Of a stretch of 14,335 nt of DNA, positions 6,504-14,331 are shown piece by piece. The notes under the pieces are model-generated. The model saw nothing but the letters and a program-made list of their open reading frames with translations. It was not told where the DNA came from and did no database searches. Each line of letters starts with the position of its first letter. The first letter of the stretch is position 1. The translations under genes were made by a program, and so were the position numbers. This DNA comes from Deltaproteobacteria bacterium (GTDB lineage: Bacteria > Desulfobacterota > Syntrophia > Syntrophales > UBA5619), in assembly GCA_023487865.1 (NCBI GenBank), contig JAMDBG010000099.1:1-14335 (forward strand). The letters are read 5' to 3'.

Positions 6504-7574
6504 ATGATCGATACAAGATACATGGCCGTCTCACCGGGTGCGGTCATACCGGAGGCCTTGCCCGAGTTCAGAATCTATGTCCGTTCGGCGGAAGGAAAAT
6601 ATATCCTTTGGGCATTGGAGGGCAAGAAGGTCGGTGCGGATCAACTCGGCAAGCTCACCGAGGGTGGTCTCTCCGAGGTCTTCGTCGACATCAAGGATCA
6701 GTTCAAGTACGAGCAATATCTTGAGACCAACCTGGGGAGTATTCTCGAAAACAAATTTGCATCGAGCGACCAGAAGGCAACCATCTTCAGCAACGTTTCT
6801 GCAAATGTCGTCAAGAACGCCTTTGAGACGTCCCTGGGGCTGGGTGTCATGGGCAAAGACGTCATACAGCGGACCCAATCCATGGTCAAGAACTCTCTGA
6901 TATTCATCTCGGAATCGAAATCGCTTCAGGCCCTTGCGAAGATGATCGGTCACGACTATCAGACGTATGAGCACGCCACCAAGGTTCTCTGGCTGATGGT
7001 GTCATTTCTCAACAACAATCCAGATATCTTAGAGAAGATTCAGCCGGGTTTTCAAGAGGAGGAAGTGGAACATAAAAAAGAGGTGATAAGGTTATGCGGT
7101 GTTGGGGCCATCCTGCACGACATCGGCAAGGCCTTTGTTGCAAAAGAGATTCTCCATAAAGATGATCCTCTGACGGATGTCGAGTGGGAAATCATGAAAC
7201 GGCACCCGCTCAACGGCTTGGCCATGCTCCTCGACACTGACCTGCCCGTGTTCGTCAAGCAAGGGGTTCTGCAACATCATGAGGATTTTAACGGCGGCGG
7301 CTATCCCATGGGCCTGGAGGGGTTTAATATCAATATCCTGGCCCGTGTTCTGAGGATCATCGATACGTTCGATGCCATGACGTCCCGCCGGCCTTACAAA
7401 GATCCCTTCACGCCTTCGAAAACAGTCCAGATCATGTGCGGAAAGCCGGCCGGTAGCGTAGTGACAGAAGATCCCAACGAGGATGTTCGCGATCAAGGCA
7501 TGAGGCGGTGCTTCGATGAGGACCTGCTCAGAAAATTCATCCTGTTCCTCGGCGATGTAAAGCTGGATCGTTAA
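6504..7574 (+). CDS. HD-GYP domain protein, probable cyclic-di-GMP phosphodiesterase
   Basis: A 356-residue cytoplasmic protein. Residues about 20-80 form a small N-terminal domain (EFRIYVRSAEGKYILW, VFVDIKDQFKYEQYLETNL) of a type I associate with deltaproteobacterial HD-GYP proteins; it is not a receiver domain. The catalytic part has the expected metal ligands in order: His157, the HD pair His205-Asp206 with Lys209 (HDIGK), His234 (RHPLNG), His258-His259 and the Asp of IIDTFDAMTSRRPY. The signature HHEDFNGGGYP keeps Gly-Tyr-Pro (266-268) but has Asn263 where Asp is usual. This supports hydrolysis of cyclic-di-GMP, a control of motility and biofilm. The ATG follows GGGAG with a nine-base gap. 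It is a single-gene unit facing away from the carboxylase operon. Its input signal is unknown. Confidence 0.9.
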   Translation: MIDTRYMAVSPGAVIPEALPEFRIYVRSAEGKYILWALEGKKVGADQLGKLTEGGLSEVFVDIKDQFKYEQYLETNLGSILENKFASSDQKATIFSNVSANVVKNAFETSLGLGVMGKDVIQRTQSMVKNSLIFISESKSLQALAKMIGHDYQTYEHATKVLWLMVSFLNNNPDILEKIQPGFQEEEVEHKKEVIRLCGVGAILHDIGKAFVAKEILHKDDPLTDVEWEIMKRHPLNGLAMLLDTDLPVFVKQGVLQHHEDFNGGGYPMGLEGFNINILARVLRIIDTFDAMTSRRPYKDPFTPSKTVQIMCGKPAGSVVTEDPNEDVRDQGMRRCFDEDLLRKFILFLGDVKLDR

Positions 7575-7687
7575 CACATCCCTCACCGAGCTTTCTTTCT
7601 TTTACTGCCCTCACGACGGTTTTCATTATCGGCTTCGCAGCATACAATCTTCCAGTCAAAAGTGAAGTGGAATACATTGTCGCGAAC

Positions 7688-7710
7688 CGATGTTTTCTCC
7701 CGTTACATCG
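7688..7710. terminator. Weak dyad between convergent genes
   Basis: CGATGT (7688-7693) pairs with ACATCG (7705-7710) across 11 bases, in the gap between the HD-GYP gene and the end of tctA. On the plus strand it is followed by an AT-rich stretch but no true T tract. It might act as a shared transcription end; the stem is only six pairs. Confidence 0.2.
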
Positions 7711-7718
7711 AATTAATA

Positions 7719-9242
7719 TTATAGAGATTCAATATTGATGTCGACTTTGCCGTAGCCTGCCTTCCTGAGGGCGAAGCGGATCAGCGGAGTGCAGTAAGCG
7801 AGAAGAGCGATCAGAATGAAGAAAGCCGCGATCGGCCGGGTGAAGAAGACGCTGAAACTTCCGGCGGATAATATCAGCGCCTGGCGGAGCGATTGCTCGA
7901 CAAGCCTCCCGAGGACCATCGCCAGGATGAACGGGACGATCGGATACTTCAGCTTCTTCAATGCATAGCCGAAAAGGCCGAAGCCCATCATCATCCATAC
8001 ATCCCACATGCTGTTGTTCACACTGTAAGCTCCAATCGAAGCGAAGATGATGATGAATCCCATCATGATCGAATAAGGTATCCGGAGCAAGGCAACGAAA
8101 AGCGGAATGAGGAAGATGTTCATCAACAGCAGAATCACATTGCCGATATACATGCTCGCGATCAGCCCCCAGACGAGATCGGGATTGCTTGTAAAAAGGA
8201 GCGGCCCCGGACGGATACCCCACATCATGAATCCGGCAAGCATCACGGCCGTCGTTGCGGAACCCGGTACGCCGAGAGCCAGAAGCGGGGCGAACCCGCT
8301 GATCGAAGCGGCATTGTTGGCCGATTCCGGCGCGGCGACACCGGCGATTTCACCTTTTCCGAAGGTTTCAGGATGTTTCGACGCCTTTTTTTCGGCCATG
8401 TAGGCCAGAAACGAGGCAGTGGTTATGCCGCCGGCCGGGACGAGTCCGATCAGAAAACCGATGATGCCGCCGCGGATAATCGCCCAGCGGCTGTCGACCC
8501 ATTCCTGCCAGGTTAAAAAGACGTCGCTGAGTTTAAACTTATCCTTGACCAGGACACCTCCCTCCGGCTCCTCGATGCAGTTGAAGACTTCAGCCAGACC
8601 AAATATCCCGCAAATGACGACGACGAAATCGACACCGCCCAAGAGATGCGGGACACCAAAGGTGAAGCGGGGCATCCCGCTCACACCGTCCATGCCGACT
8701 GTCGAAATCAAAATGCCGATGATCGTGGTGATGATGATTTTGAAAGGCGACCCGCTGCCAAAGACTGTGAGCAGGCCGAACGCCATGATCGCCAGACCGA
8801 AGTATTCCGCCGGTCCGAACTGGAGCGCCAGCCTGGCCAATGCCGGGGCAAAGGACATGAGAAGGACGATGGAGATGGTTCCGGCTATAAACGAACCGAT
8901 GGCCGCTATCGAGAGTGCGGCCCCTGCCCTTCCCTTATGGGCCATCGCATAACCGTCAACGCAGGTCATTACCGACGAGGACTCCCCCGGAACATTGATG
9001 AGGATCGAGGTGATTGTCCCGCCGTAAGCCACACCGTAATAGATTCCGGCAAACATGATGATGGCCGAGGTCGGGTTGAAGGAAAAGGTCAGGGGAAGGA
9101 GCAGCGCGATCGCCGTCGGCGCGCCGATCCCCGGCAACACGCCGATCAGTTGACCGAACAGGACTCCCAAGGCGCAGCAGAGAAGATTCTGGCCGGTCAG
9201 CGCGATGGTGAATCCGGTATATATATTATTCAGCAAATCCAT
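7719..9242 (-). CDS. tctA: Tripartite tricarboxylate transporter, large permease subunit TctA
   Basis: The 12-helix-class permease of a TTT-family solute:cation symporter, in the inner membrane. At 507 residues it is the usual length (about 500). The family signatures are intact: GQLIGVLPGIGAPTAIAL near the N terminus, GGTITSILINVPGESS, then DGYAMAHKGRAGAALSIAAI, and in the second half GLVPAGGITTASFLAYMAEKK and APESANNAA. It is the last gene of the COG4091-tctC-tctB-tctA series, starting 24 bases after the tctB stop; AAGGA lies nine bases before the ATG. TTT systems carry citrate, tartrate, terephthalate and other carboxylates, and the substrate cannot be read from TctA. Confidence 0.96.
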   Translation of the reverse strand: MDLLNNIYTGFTIALTGQNLLCCALGVLFGQLIGVLPGIGAPTAIALLLPLTFSFNPTSAIIMFAGIYYGVAYGGTITSILINVPGESSSVMTCVDGYAMAHKGRAGAALSIAAIGSFIAGTISIVLLMSFAPALARLALQFGPAEYFGLAIMAFGLLTVFGSGSPFKIIITTIIGILISTVGMDGVSGMPRFTFGVPHLLGGVDFVVVICGIFGLAEVFNCIEEPEGGVLVKDKFKLSDVFLTWQEWVDSRWAIIRGGIIGFLIGLVPAGGITTASFLAYMAEKKASKHPETFGKGEIAGVAAPESANNAASISGFAPLLALGVPGSATTAVMLAGFMMWGIRPGPLLFTSNPDLVWGLIASMYIGNVILLLMNIFLIPLFVALLRIPYSIMMGFIIIFASIGAYSVNNSMWDVWMMMGFGLFGYALKKLKYPIVPFILAMVLGRLVEQSLRQALILSAGSFSVFFTRPIAAFFILIALLAYCTPLIRFALRKAGYGKVDINIESL

Positions 9243-9266
9243 GAACCGTGATCCTTTCTCCTGCTT

Positions 9267-9716
9267 TCACCAACCGATCATTCCTTTGGGTAAGGGGATG
9301 CCGAGCCATTGTCCGAAAAGGTAATGGATGCAAATGGCCGTCGCGATGACGACCGCCGCGCAGGAACCCCAACTGTGTTTTCCCATGAGACGCATACCGC
9401 CCGCCGTGATGAGGGCAAGACCGGTGGAAAAGCCGAAGATGGGCAGGAGGAGAAACACGACCACTATCAGGATGAGCACCTTAACACACTTTACCGTTTC
9501 AGGTCGGAACAATCTCCCCGAATGATCTGTTTTTATGAATTCAGTAATAATGACGGGAATAGAGGCGATCGTCAGGACGATGCCCAGCCAGAGGGGCAGA
9601 AAACCCGGCCCTGGGCTGAAGTCGCTGGTGTAGGGCAGATCCAGCCAGGCCAAAATGACGGTGGCAGCTCCCAGAAGAAGAAAGGCGACACCGGCAATGA
9701 TGTTGGCATACCACAT
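9267..9716 (-). CDS. tctB: Tripartite tricarboxylate transporter, small permease subunit TctB
   Basis: A 149-residue membrane protein with four hydrophobic segments (about 5-25, 39-61, 78-96 and 112-132), the typical architecture of the poorly conserved TctB subunit. FSPGPGFLPLWLG after the first helix and GLALITAGGMRLMGK in the middle are family-like. Its identity is confirmed by its position between tctC and tctA. GGAGG (9724-9728 on the plus map) is seven bases from the ATG, which fixes the start. Confidence 0.92.
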   Translation of the reverse strand: MWYANIIAGVAFLLLGAATVILAWLDLPYTSDFSPGPGFLPLWLGIVLTIASIPVIITEFIKTDHSGRLFRPETVKCVKVLILIVVVFLLLPIFGFSTGLALITAGGMRLMGKHSWGSCAAVVIATAICIHYLFGQWLGIPLPKGMIGW

Positions 9717-9797
9717 CTAGATTCCTCCGGAAGCCCTCATCCCCTGATTTTCCTCTCAGGACCGAAGGGAGGAGGACTGACTTACATTTCTTTATGA

Positions 9798-9814
9798 ACG
9801 GGACCACGGTCCGT
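9798..9814. other. GC-rich dyad in the tctC-tctB gap
   Basis: The 17 bases form an imperfect inverted repeat: ACGG and ACC pair with GGT and CCGT around a two-base centre, with one unpaired G. It lies in the 197-base space between tctC and tctB. No T run follows on either strand, so it is not a normal terminator; it could be an RNA-processing or stabilising hairpin that sets a higher level of the binding protein, or an operator. Confidence 0.3.
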
Positions 9815-9913
9815 GATAAAAACAGAAATGCTGAAGGAAAGCACAGGAGCAAAATTAATGCCCCTGCGCCTTCCCCATAAATGAACCGCCTGTATTTGAC
9901 ATGATGAACGGCG

Positions 9914-10900
9914 CTATTTAATCAGACCGAGCTCCTTGAGTGTCTCGGCGAAAACAACCTCGCTGCCATTAATGGTCTTGGTAAACTCCTTGCTCGTCTG
10001 CCAGGCGGGGCTCAGCATGTTCTTGGCCAGGTAGTTCTCTTTCCATGCCTTGGTCTCGATCAGTTTTTTCATCATCGCTTCGTAATAGGCAACCGCTTCG
10101 GGAGAAAGTCCCGGCGGGGCAATGACGCCGCGGAAAAATTTGAAGACGAGATCAATGCCGTTTTCCTTGAAGGTGGGAACGTCCTTGAACCGACTGATGC
10201 GGTTTTCCTGGGCAAGAATGATCGGACGGACCGCTTTGGCTTCATATTGCGCAACAAATTCGGGAGGATTCGCCCACATCATATCCACATGGCCACCCAG
10301 CAGGGCTGCCATGTTCTCTCCGCCGCTGTTGAAGGGAGCATAACGCATCTTAATCCCGGCAGCCTTTTCGAACAGACGGCTGCAGACACGGTCCGCCTGA
10401 TCCGATCCGGCGATGGACAGGGAATTCTCTTTTTTCTTGGACTCGGCGATGATGTCCTGGATGGACTTGAATCGGGAATCACTCTTCACAACGATGAGCT
10501 GTTCATCGAGGGCAAGCTGGGCGATCATTGTCAGGTCACGGATGCTTGGGGCGCCTTTCCCCGCCACCAGCAAGCCGGCCACTGAAGCAGGGTTGGCAAC
10601 CACCAGCATATGGGTGTTCCCTTTCTGCTGCGCCACCTGCGTGAGGGCGATAGCCTGACCTCCGCCGGGGATGTTCTGTACAACCATCGGCTGCGGAGAA
10701 AGCTTCTCATTGGCGACGATCTGCGCGATGGTCCGGGATAGGACGTCGCTGCCTCCACCCGGTGCAGCGGGTGCGACCATTGTAATGGGTTTGCTCGGCT
10801 TGAATTCGGCGGCCAGTACCTGACCGGTGAAGAACAGTGCGGCCATGAGCGCCAACACGACCATTCTGACCAATTTTTGACTGAACCAATCTGTTCTCAT
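9914..10900 (-). CDS. tctC: Tripartite tricarboxylate transporter, periplasmic substrate-binding protein TctC (Bug family)
   Basis: A 328-residue extracytoplasmic binding protein. An N-terminal signal peptide is clear: basic MRTDWFSQKLVR, a hydrophobic core, and a probable cleavage within VLAAEF near residue 31, without a lipobox cysteine. The mature part starts with KPITMVAPAAPGGGSD, the Bug-family first loop that binds a substrate carboxylate, and contains SIAGSDQADR, GGHVDMMWANP and VIAPPGLSPEA. An in-frame ATG ten codons upstream exists, but AAGGAGGT (10905-10912) lies an ideal five bases before the ATG at 10900, so this start is chosen. It lies 125 bases downstream of the COG4091 gene and leads the three transporter genes. 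Ligand specificity of Bug proteins is not predictable by eye. Confidence 0.95.
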   Translation of the reverse strand: MRTDWFSQKLVRMVVLALMAALFFTGQVLAAEFKPSKPITMVAPAAPGGGSDVLSRTIAQIVANEKLSPQPMVVQNIPGGGQAIALTQVAQQKGNTHMLVVANPASVAGLLVAGKGAPSIRDLTMIAQLALDEQLIVVKSDSRFKSIQDIIAESKKKENSLSIAGSDQADRVCSRLFEKAAGIKMRYAPFNSGGENMAALLGGHVDMMWANPPEFVAQYEAKAVRPIILAQENRISRFKDVPTFKENGIDLVFKFFRGVIAPPGLSPEAVAYYEAMMKKLIETKAWKENYLAKNMLSPAWQTSKEFTKTINGSEVVFAETLKELGLIK

Positions 10901-10904
10901 TTGA

Positions 10905-10912
10905 ACCTCCTT
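10905..10912 (-). promoter_or_regulatory. Strong Shine-Dalgarno site of tctC
   Basis: AAGGAGGT on the minus strand, five bases from the ATG at 10900. It rules against the ATG at 10930, which has no comparable site. Confidence 0.85.
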
Positions 10913-11025
10913 CATTTGTGTTGTTTGCATTTTGTCCTGTCACTGTGAGAAGACTTCTTCCTGCATCAAACTATGCCCAATTGCTTCCGGTTAAGGAATA
11001 CCACGCCCTGGAGTGATTTTTGAGC

Positions 11026-12414
11026 CTACAGGGAAAATTCCTTTTCCATCTCCTGCCGGAGCTTCCAGAGCAGGGAATCCACAGGCCGCTGTACCATGTC
11101 AGTCGTAATGACGGTTCCTGCCGGGACGTCGCACGTGAGCTGGTTATCCCCCATCATATAGAAAGGAACGGGATTCCCCCCTTCTGCCCTGTGAGCATCA
11201 ACAAGCAATCCTTCCACACCAGCAATCTGGTGGTGATGGCCGGCGACCGTCAAGATCGTGCCTGTCGTTAGAAATTGTGTCGTCCTTCCAACCACGTCGA
11301 ATCGGGGTTTGACGTCTTCCGTCCCCGATGACATCCCCTGGAGAGCGGCGGCCAGTACGGTCGTTGCCGATTCCACTCCCAGCAGATGCGAGGGCCGATA
11401 GATCATAGCCGCGTTGCCGGAGCGGTTGACCTCATGGCCTTTGGCTCTCAGGATTTCCCATGATTTTCGGTCCTCGCAGCGAACCACGACGAAGACACCG
11501 CCGGCAAAGCTGGCCTCATCGGGGCGGCGGAGCTGGTTGACGACGTCCACCCTGTTGTTTCCCCCGAGAATCCCGCCCAGGTCGGTCGGCACGAGGATAT
11601 CCGCGATCTCTTGCGTGCGGGCGATAGGCGCATGGAACGCAGGGATGTCAGGCACAAGCCCCGTCGCATTGGCCACGATTCCCATTTCGACGAGATCAGG
11701 AACGGTATGCTGGGGGATCTCGGCCAACGCCGCTGCGCGCGCGTCAATAAGGCCGCGGATATCTCGGCTCCCGCGAGCCCAGAGCGGATCGAATCCGGCG
11801 GCATCCGTGATGCGATCCAGGCTTGTGACCTTTTTAGAGGCCTGGTCGTACACGAAATCATACTCACTCGTCTTACCTGCGCACAGAATCTCGAGTCCAA
11901 GGACCCGGGCCCATACGACCAATTGCATGAGCAGGCACGGCTGGTCTCCGTCCACCGGCGAATAGACAAGTCCTGCCGACTTCGCCCGGCGATGGAACAA
12001 CGGTCCCAGGACGATGTCGGCCTCTTTGGTGACCATGACCACATGTTTTCCGTTCCTGAGGGCGGCATCGACATGAACAGTCGCCGCCTCCGGTGCGCCT
12101 GTCGCCTCTACGACAACATCGATCGGCAGCTGGATCAACATGAGCGCGTCGTTAGAGACAACGACCTTGCCGGCCGCCAGTGCCGTCTCGGCCTGGGCCT
12201 TGGATTCGCAAACCGCGATCGCCTCCTCCGGAAGTCCTGCGTGCTTGAACGCCGCGACGCCCCGTTCTATCCGGCGGGCATGGATCGCAGTCACAGACAG
12301 TCCTGGCGTCCGCTGCGACTGGGCGACAAGAGAGAATCCGTATTCACCGGCGCCGATGATGAGCGTGCGGACCGACTTTTTACGAGCAGCTTGCTGAAGT
12401 GTTTCCAAATACAT
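11026..12414 (-). CDS. Predicted NAD(P)-dependent homoserine dehydrogenase-like protein with C-terminal SAF domain (COG4091 type)
   Basis: A 462-residue cytoplasmic protein. The N terminus is a Rossmann fold with a nucleotide loop TLIIGAGEYG (residues 17-26), followed by VVVEATGAPE and HVVMVTKEAD, as in homoserine or aspartate dehydrogenase-type enzymes. A middle catalytic region contains SPVDGDQPCLLMQLV and GKTSEYDFVYD. The last 70 residues, including NQLTCDVPAGTVITTDMV, look like a SAF domain, found in sugar-acid dehydratases and antifreeze-like proteins. I place it in the COG4091 group; its substrate is unknown to me and true homoserine dehydrogenase activity is doubtful. GGAGG sits six bases before the ATG. 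It heads the unit that continues into tctCBA, so it probably acts on the imported carboxylate or a product of it. Confidence 0.82.
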   Translation of the reverse strand: MYLETLQQAARKKSVRTLIIGAGEYGFSLVAQSQRTPGLSVTAIHARRIERGVAAFKHAGLPEEAIAVCESKAQAETALAAGKVVVSNDALMLIQLPIDVVVEATGAPEAATVHVDAALRNGKHVVMVTKEADIVLGPLFHRRAKSAGLVYSPVDGDQPCLLMQLVVWARVLGLEILCAGKTSEYDFVYDQASKKVTSLDRITDAAGFDPLWARGSRDIRGLIDARAAALAEIPQHTVPDLVEMGIVANATGLVPDIPAFHAPIARTQEIADILVPTDLGGILGGNNRVDVVNQLRRPDEASFAGGVFVVVRCEDRKSWEILRAKGHEVNRSGNAAMIYRPSHLLGVESATTVLAAALQGMSSGTEDVKPRFDVVGRTTQFLTTGTILTVAGHHHQIAGVEGLLVDAHRAEGGNPVPFYMMGDNQLTCDVPAGTVITTDMVQRPVDSLLWKLRQEMEKEFSL

Positions 12415-12531
12415 GACGAGCCTCCGTATTGAGATATTTTACGCGCGTGGTATCCATCCGGCAGAAAGAGGCCGGAGGGCAAGGAAATAAATAATAAGTG
12501 CCTTTCCGTGCATCATACATCCGGCCGACAA

Positions 12532-12548
12532 CGCGGCCGAAGGCCGCG
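12532..12548. other. Strong GC hairpin in the leader of the COG4091-tct unit
   Basis: CGCGGCC and GGCCGCG form a perfect seven-pair stem around three bases. On the plus strand it is followed by CTTTTC, resembling a short intrinsic terminator, but there is no plus-strand gene to end. On the minus strand it would lie within the untranslated leader, between the promoter and the ATG at 12414, with no U run after it. Confidence 0.45.
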
Positions 12549-12601
12549 CTTTTCAACATCACATCCCGCAGCACGCTTCATCAATCAACATTTGCTCGCG
12601 T

Positions 12602-12630
12602 TGAATATTGTATACGAAACACAATGTCAA
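12602..12630 (-). promoter_or_regulatory. Promoter of the COG4091-tctCBA unit
   Basis: On the minus strand a perfect TTGACA (12625-12630) is followed 17 bases later by TATTCA (12602-12607), a poor -10. Transcription would start near 12595, giving a leader of about 180 bases. The weak -10 together with the dyad sites upstream and across the spacer suggests a promoter that needs an activator or is derepressed. The gap 12415-12807 contains no convincing complete gene. Confidence 0.5.
12607..12625. promoter_or_regulatory. Candidate operator over the promoter spacer (ATTGT-N9-ACAAT)
   Basis: A perfect five-base inverted repeat, ATTGT and ACAAT, spaced by nine bases and containing the palindrome GTATAC (12610-12615). 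It covers the space between -35 and -10. TTGTATAC-like palindromes are typical of GntR-family operators (known from that family; the regulator is not in the window). Confidence 0.45.
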
Positions 12631-12674
12631 GCCTTTCTTGATGGGCATGTCAGTAACACGTATACCCTCGGGGT

Positions 12675-12687
12675 TTGTGGCACACAA
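12675..12687. promoter_or_regulatory. Candidate upstream operator TTGTG-N3-CACAA
   Basis: A perfect inverted repeat with arms TTGTG and CACAA and a three-base centre, of the T-N11-A form common for LysR-type regulators. It lies about 80-92 bases upstream of the predicted start of the COG4091-tct transcript. A further GTATAC hexamer at 12660-12665 is exactly 50 bases from the GTATAC in the promoter spacer. Confidence 0.4.
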
Positions 12688-12807
12688 TCTGTCTGGCTTA
12701 GATGGTTATCGTTGGGCGTGACGGATGGGACGGCAATCGCTGTAAGGAGATTCCTCTGACGCAAGGCGAAGCGTTACTGCGCGCACCGTGAGTGATTTTT
12801 CCTCCCG

Positions 12808-14331
12808 CTATTCCCGGTACATCGATTCAATCAGGTCCCGGTACTGGGCGTTGATGAATTTGCGCTTCACTTTCATCGTCGGGGTCACCTCGCCGTCTTC
12901 GGTATAGAGTTTCTTATCGAGGATACGAAACTTGCGGATATTTTCCACCCGCGCCAGTTGGGCGTTCACCTGGTTGATCTCCTCCTGGATCAGTTGGAGC
13001 ACTTCCTCCGACCTGGTCAGGCTGGCAAAGGTGGTGAACTGTACCTTCCGGTCCTGGGCGAACTTCACCACGTTCTCCTCGTCGATTACTATGATCGCGC
13101 TGATGAATTTCCGGTTGTCGCCGATGACGACCGCGTCGTTGATATAGGGGGAAAATTTCAGGAGGTTCTCGATATACTGCGGGGCAATGTTCTTTCCGCC
13201 GGCGGTGATGATCAGGTCCTTCTTTCGGTCGGTTATCTTGAGGAACCCTTCCTCGTCAATCTCGCCGACATCCCCGGTATGCATCCAGCCGTCGTGGAGC
13301 GCCTCCCGGGTCGTCTCTTTATCCTTGTAGTATCCTTTGAAGATCCCTTTGTGGCAGACGAGAATCTCTCCATCCTCGGCGATCCGGACCTCGGTTTCGG
13401 GGAGAGGCTTTCCCACGGTCCCCAGCTTGAAACAGCGCTCTTCGGACATGTGGGTGATCCCCGTCGTCTCCGTCATCCCGTACCCTTCCCGGATGGGGAT
13501 CCCGATGCTCTGGAAATACTTGAGGATGTTATGGGAGATGGGCGCAGCACCGGAAAATCCAAGCTTGACCCGGTCGAATCCCAGGCGTTCCTTGAGCTTC
13601 CTGAAGACGGCAAAGTAGGCAAGATGATACGCGAGGCTCAGGATCAAAGAAGGGGAACGGCCGGCGAGTTTGGCATCGTTGTAGCGGCTGCCTATCCCGA
13701 GGGCAGTCCGGTAGGCCGTCTGTTTCAGCCAGGTTGCATCGGCCATCTTCAGGACGATACCGGAATAGTATTTTTCCCAGATCCGCGGGACGGCATGGAA
13801 GAGCGTGGGAGATACATCCCGCATGTCCGTCATCACCGTATCGGTATTCTCGGTGAAATTGACGATATGGCCGACGTTAAGATGGACCATCAGATCGAAG
13901 ATCTGCTCATAGACGTGGTTCAGGGGCAGAAAAGAGATGGTCTCGTCATCTCTGGTCCCCTTGGTTACCGAGGTCGCCTGTTTTCCTACCCAAAGATATC
14001 CTTCGTGGGCGAGCATTGCCCCCTTAGGGGGGCCTGTGGTCCCCGAAGTGTAAATAATCCCGGCGATATCCTCACCGCAACCCTGTTCCACGAGTTTCTC
14101 GAAAAGGCTTCCATCTTCTTCGGCACTTTTTCGTCCCAGGGCAAGCAGCTCGTCGAAGCTCATCACCATCGGGTCCTTGAAATGCTTCAATCCTTCCATG
14201 TCCCAGACAATCATCTTCCGGAGTGCCGGCGTGTTTCCCCTAAAGGCGAGCGCCTTGTCGAGCTGCTCCTCGTCTTCGCAGATGTAGACCACCGCACCGG
14301 AATGGCCGACGACATACTCGCACTCTTTCAC
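12808..14331 (-). CDS. Long-chain fatty acyl-CoA synthetase (AMP-forming, FAA1/COG1022 type), N-terminally truncated at the window edge
   Basis: Activates a carboxylic acid to its CoA thioester through an acyl-adenylate. The adenylate-forming core motifs are intact: YTSGTTGPPKG (residues 94-104), EGYGMTET (282-289), HTGDVG (351-356), DRKKDLIITAGGKNI (368-382) and the C-terminal catalytic lysine in TPTMKVKRK (about Lys487). FLPLNHVYEQ and the long insert after PRIWEK are typical of the FAA1 group rather than of short-chain synthetases. The family normally has about 80-100 more residues before the point where this frame opens. The frame begins at GTG (14331) only because a TAG (14332-14334) lies directly upstream, one base from the window end, so the missing part is either outside, shifted or lost. 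It may be a real nonsense change or a bad contig end. The substrate chain length is not determinable. Confidence 0.92.
   Translation of the reverse strand: MKECEYVVGHSGAVVYICEDEEQLDKALAFRGNTPALRKMIVWDMEGLKHFKDPMVMSFDELLALGRKSAEEDGSLFEKLVEQGCGEDIAGIIYTSGTTGPPKGAMLAHEGYLWVGKQATSVTKGTRDDETISFLPLNHVYEQIFDLMVHLNVGHIVNFTENTDTVMTDMRDVSPTLFHAVPRIWEKYYSGIVLKMADATWLKQTAYRTALGIGSRYNDAKLAGRSPSLILSLAYHLAYFAVFRKLKERLGFDRVKLGFSGAAPISHNILKYFQSIGIPIREGYGMTETTGITHMSEERCFKLGTVGKPLPETEVRIAEDGEILVCHKGIFKGYYKDKETTREALHDGWMHTGDVGEIDEEGFLKITDRKKDLIITAGGKNIAPQYIENLLKFSPYINDAVVIGDNRKFISAIIVIDEENVVKFAQDRKVQFTTFASLTRSEEVLQLIQEEINQVNAQLARVENIRKFRILDKKLYTEDGEVTPTMKVKRKFINAQYRDLIESMYRE

Noticed and set aside
6484..6507. 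A seven-codon leader peptide ending on the ATG of the HD-GYP gene
   Set aside because: The ATG at 6484 lacks a convincing ribosome site and the overlap is likely accidental.
7574..7720. A further gene between the HD-GYP gene and tctA
   Set aside because: The 144-base gap has no open frame with a ribosome site and no RNA-gene signature.
12661..12807. An intrinsic terminator after the acyl-CoA synthetase
   Set aside because: Only four-pair stems with no following U run could be found on the minus strand.
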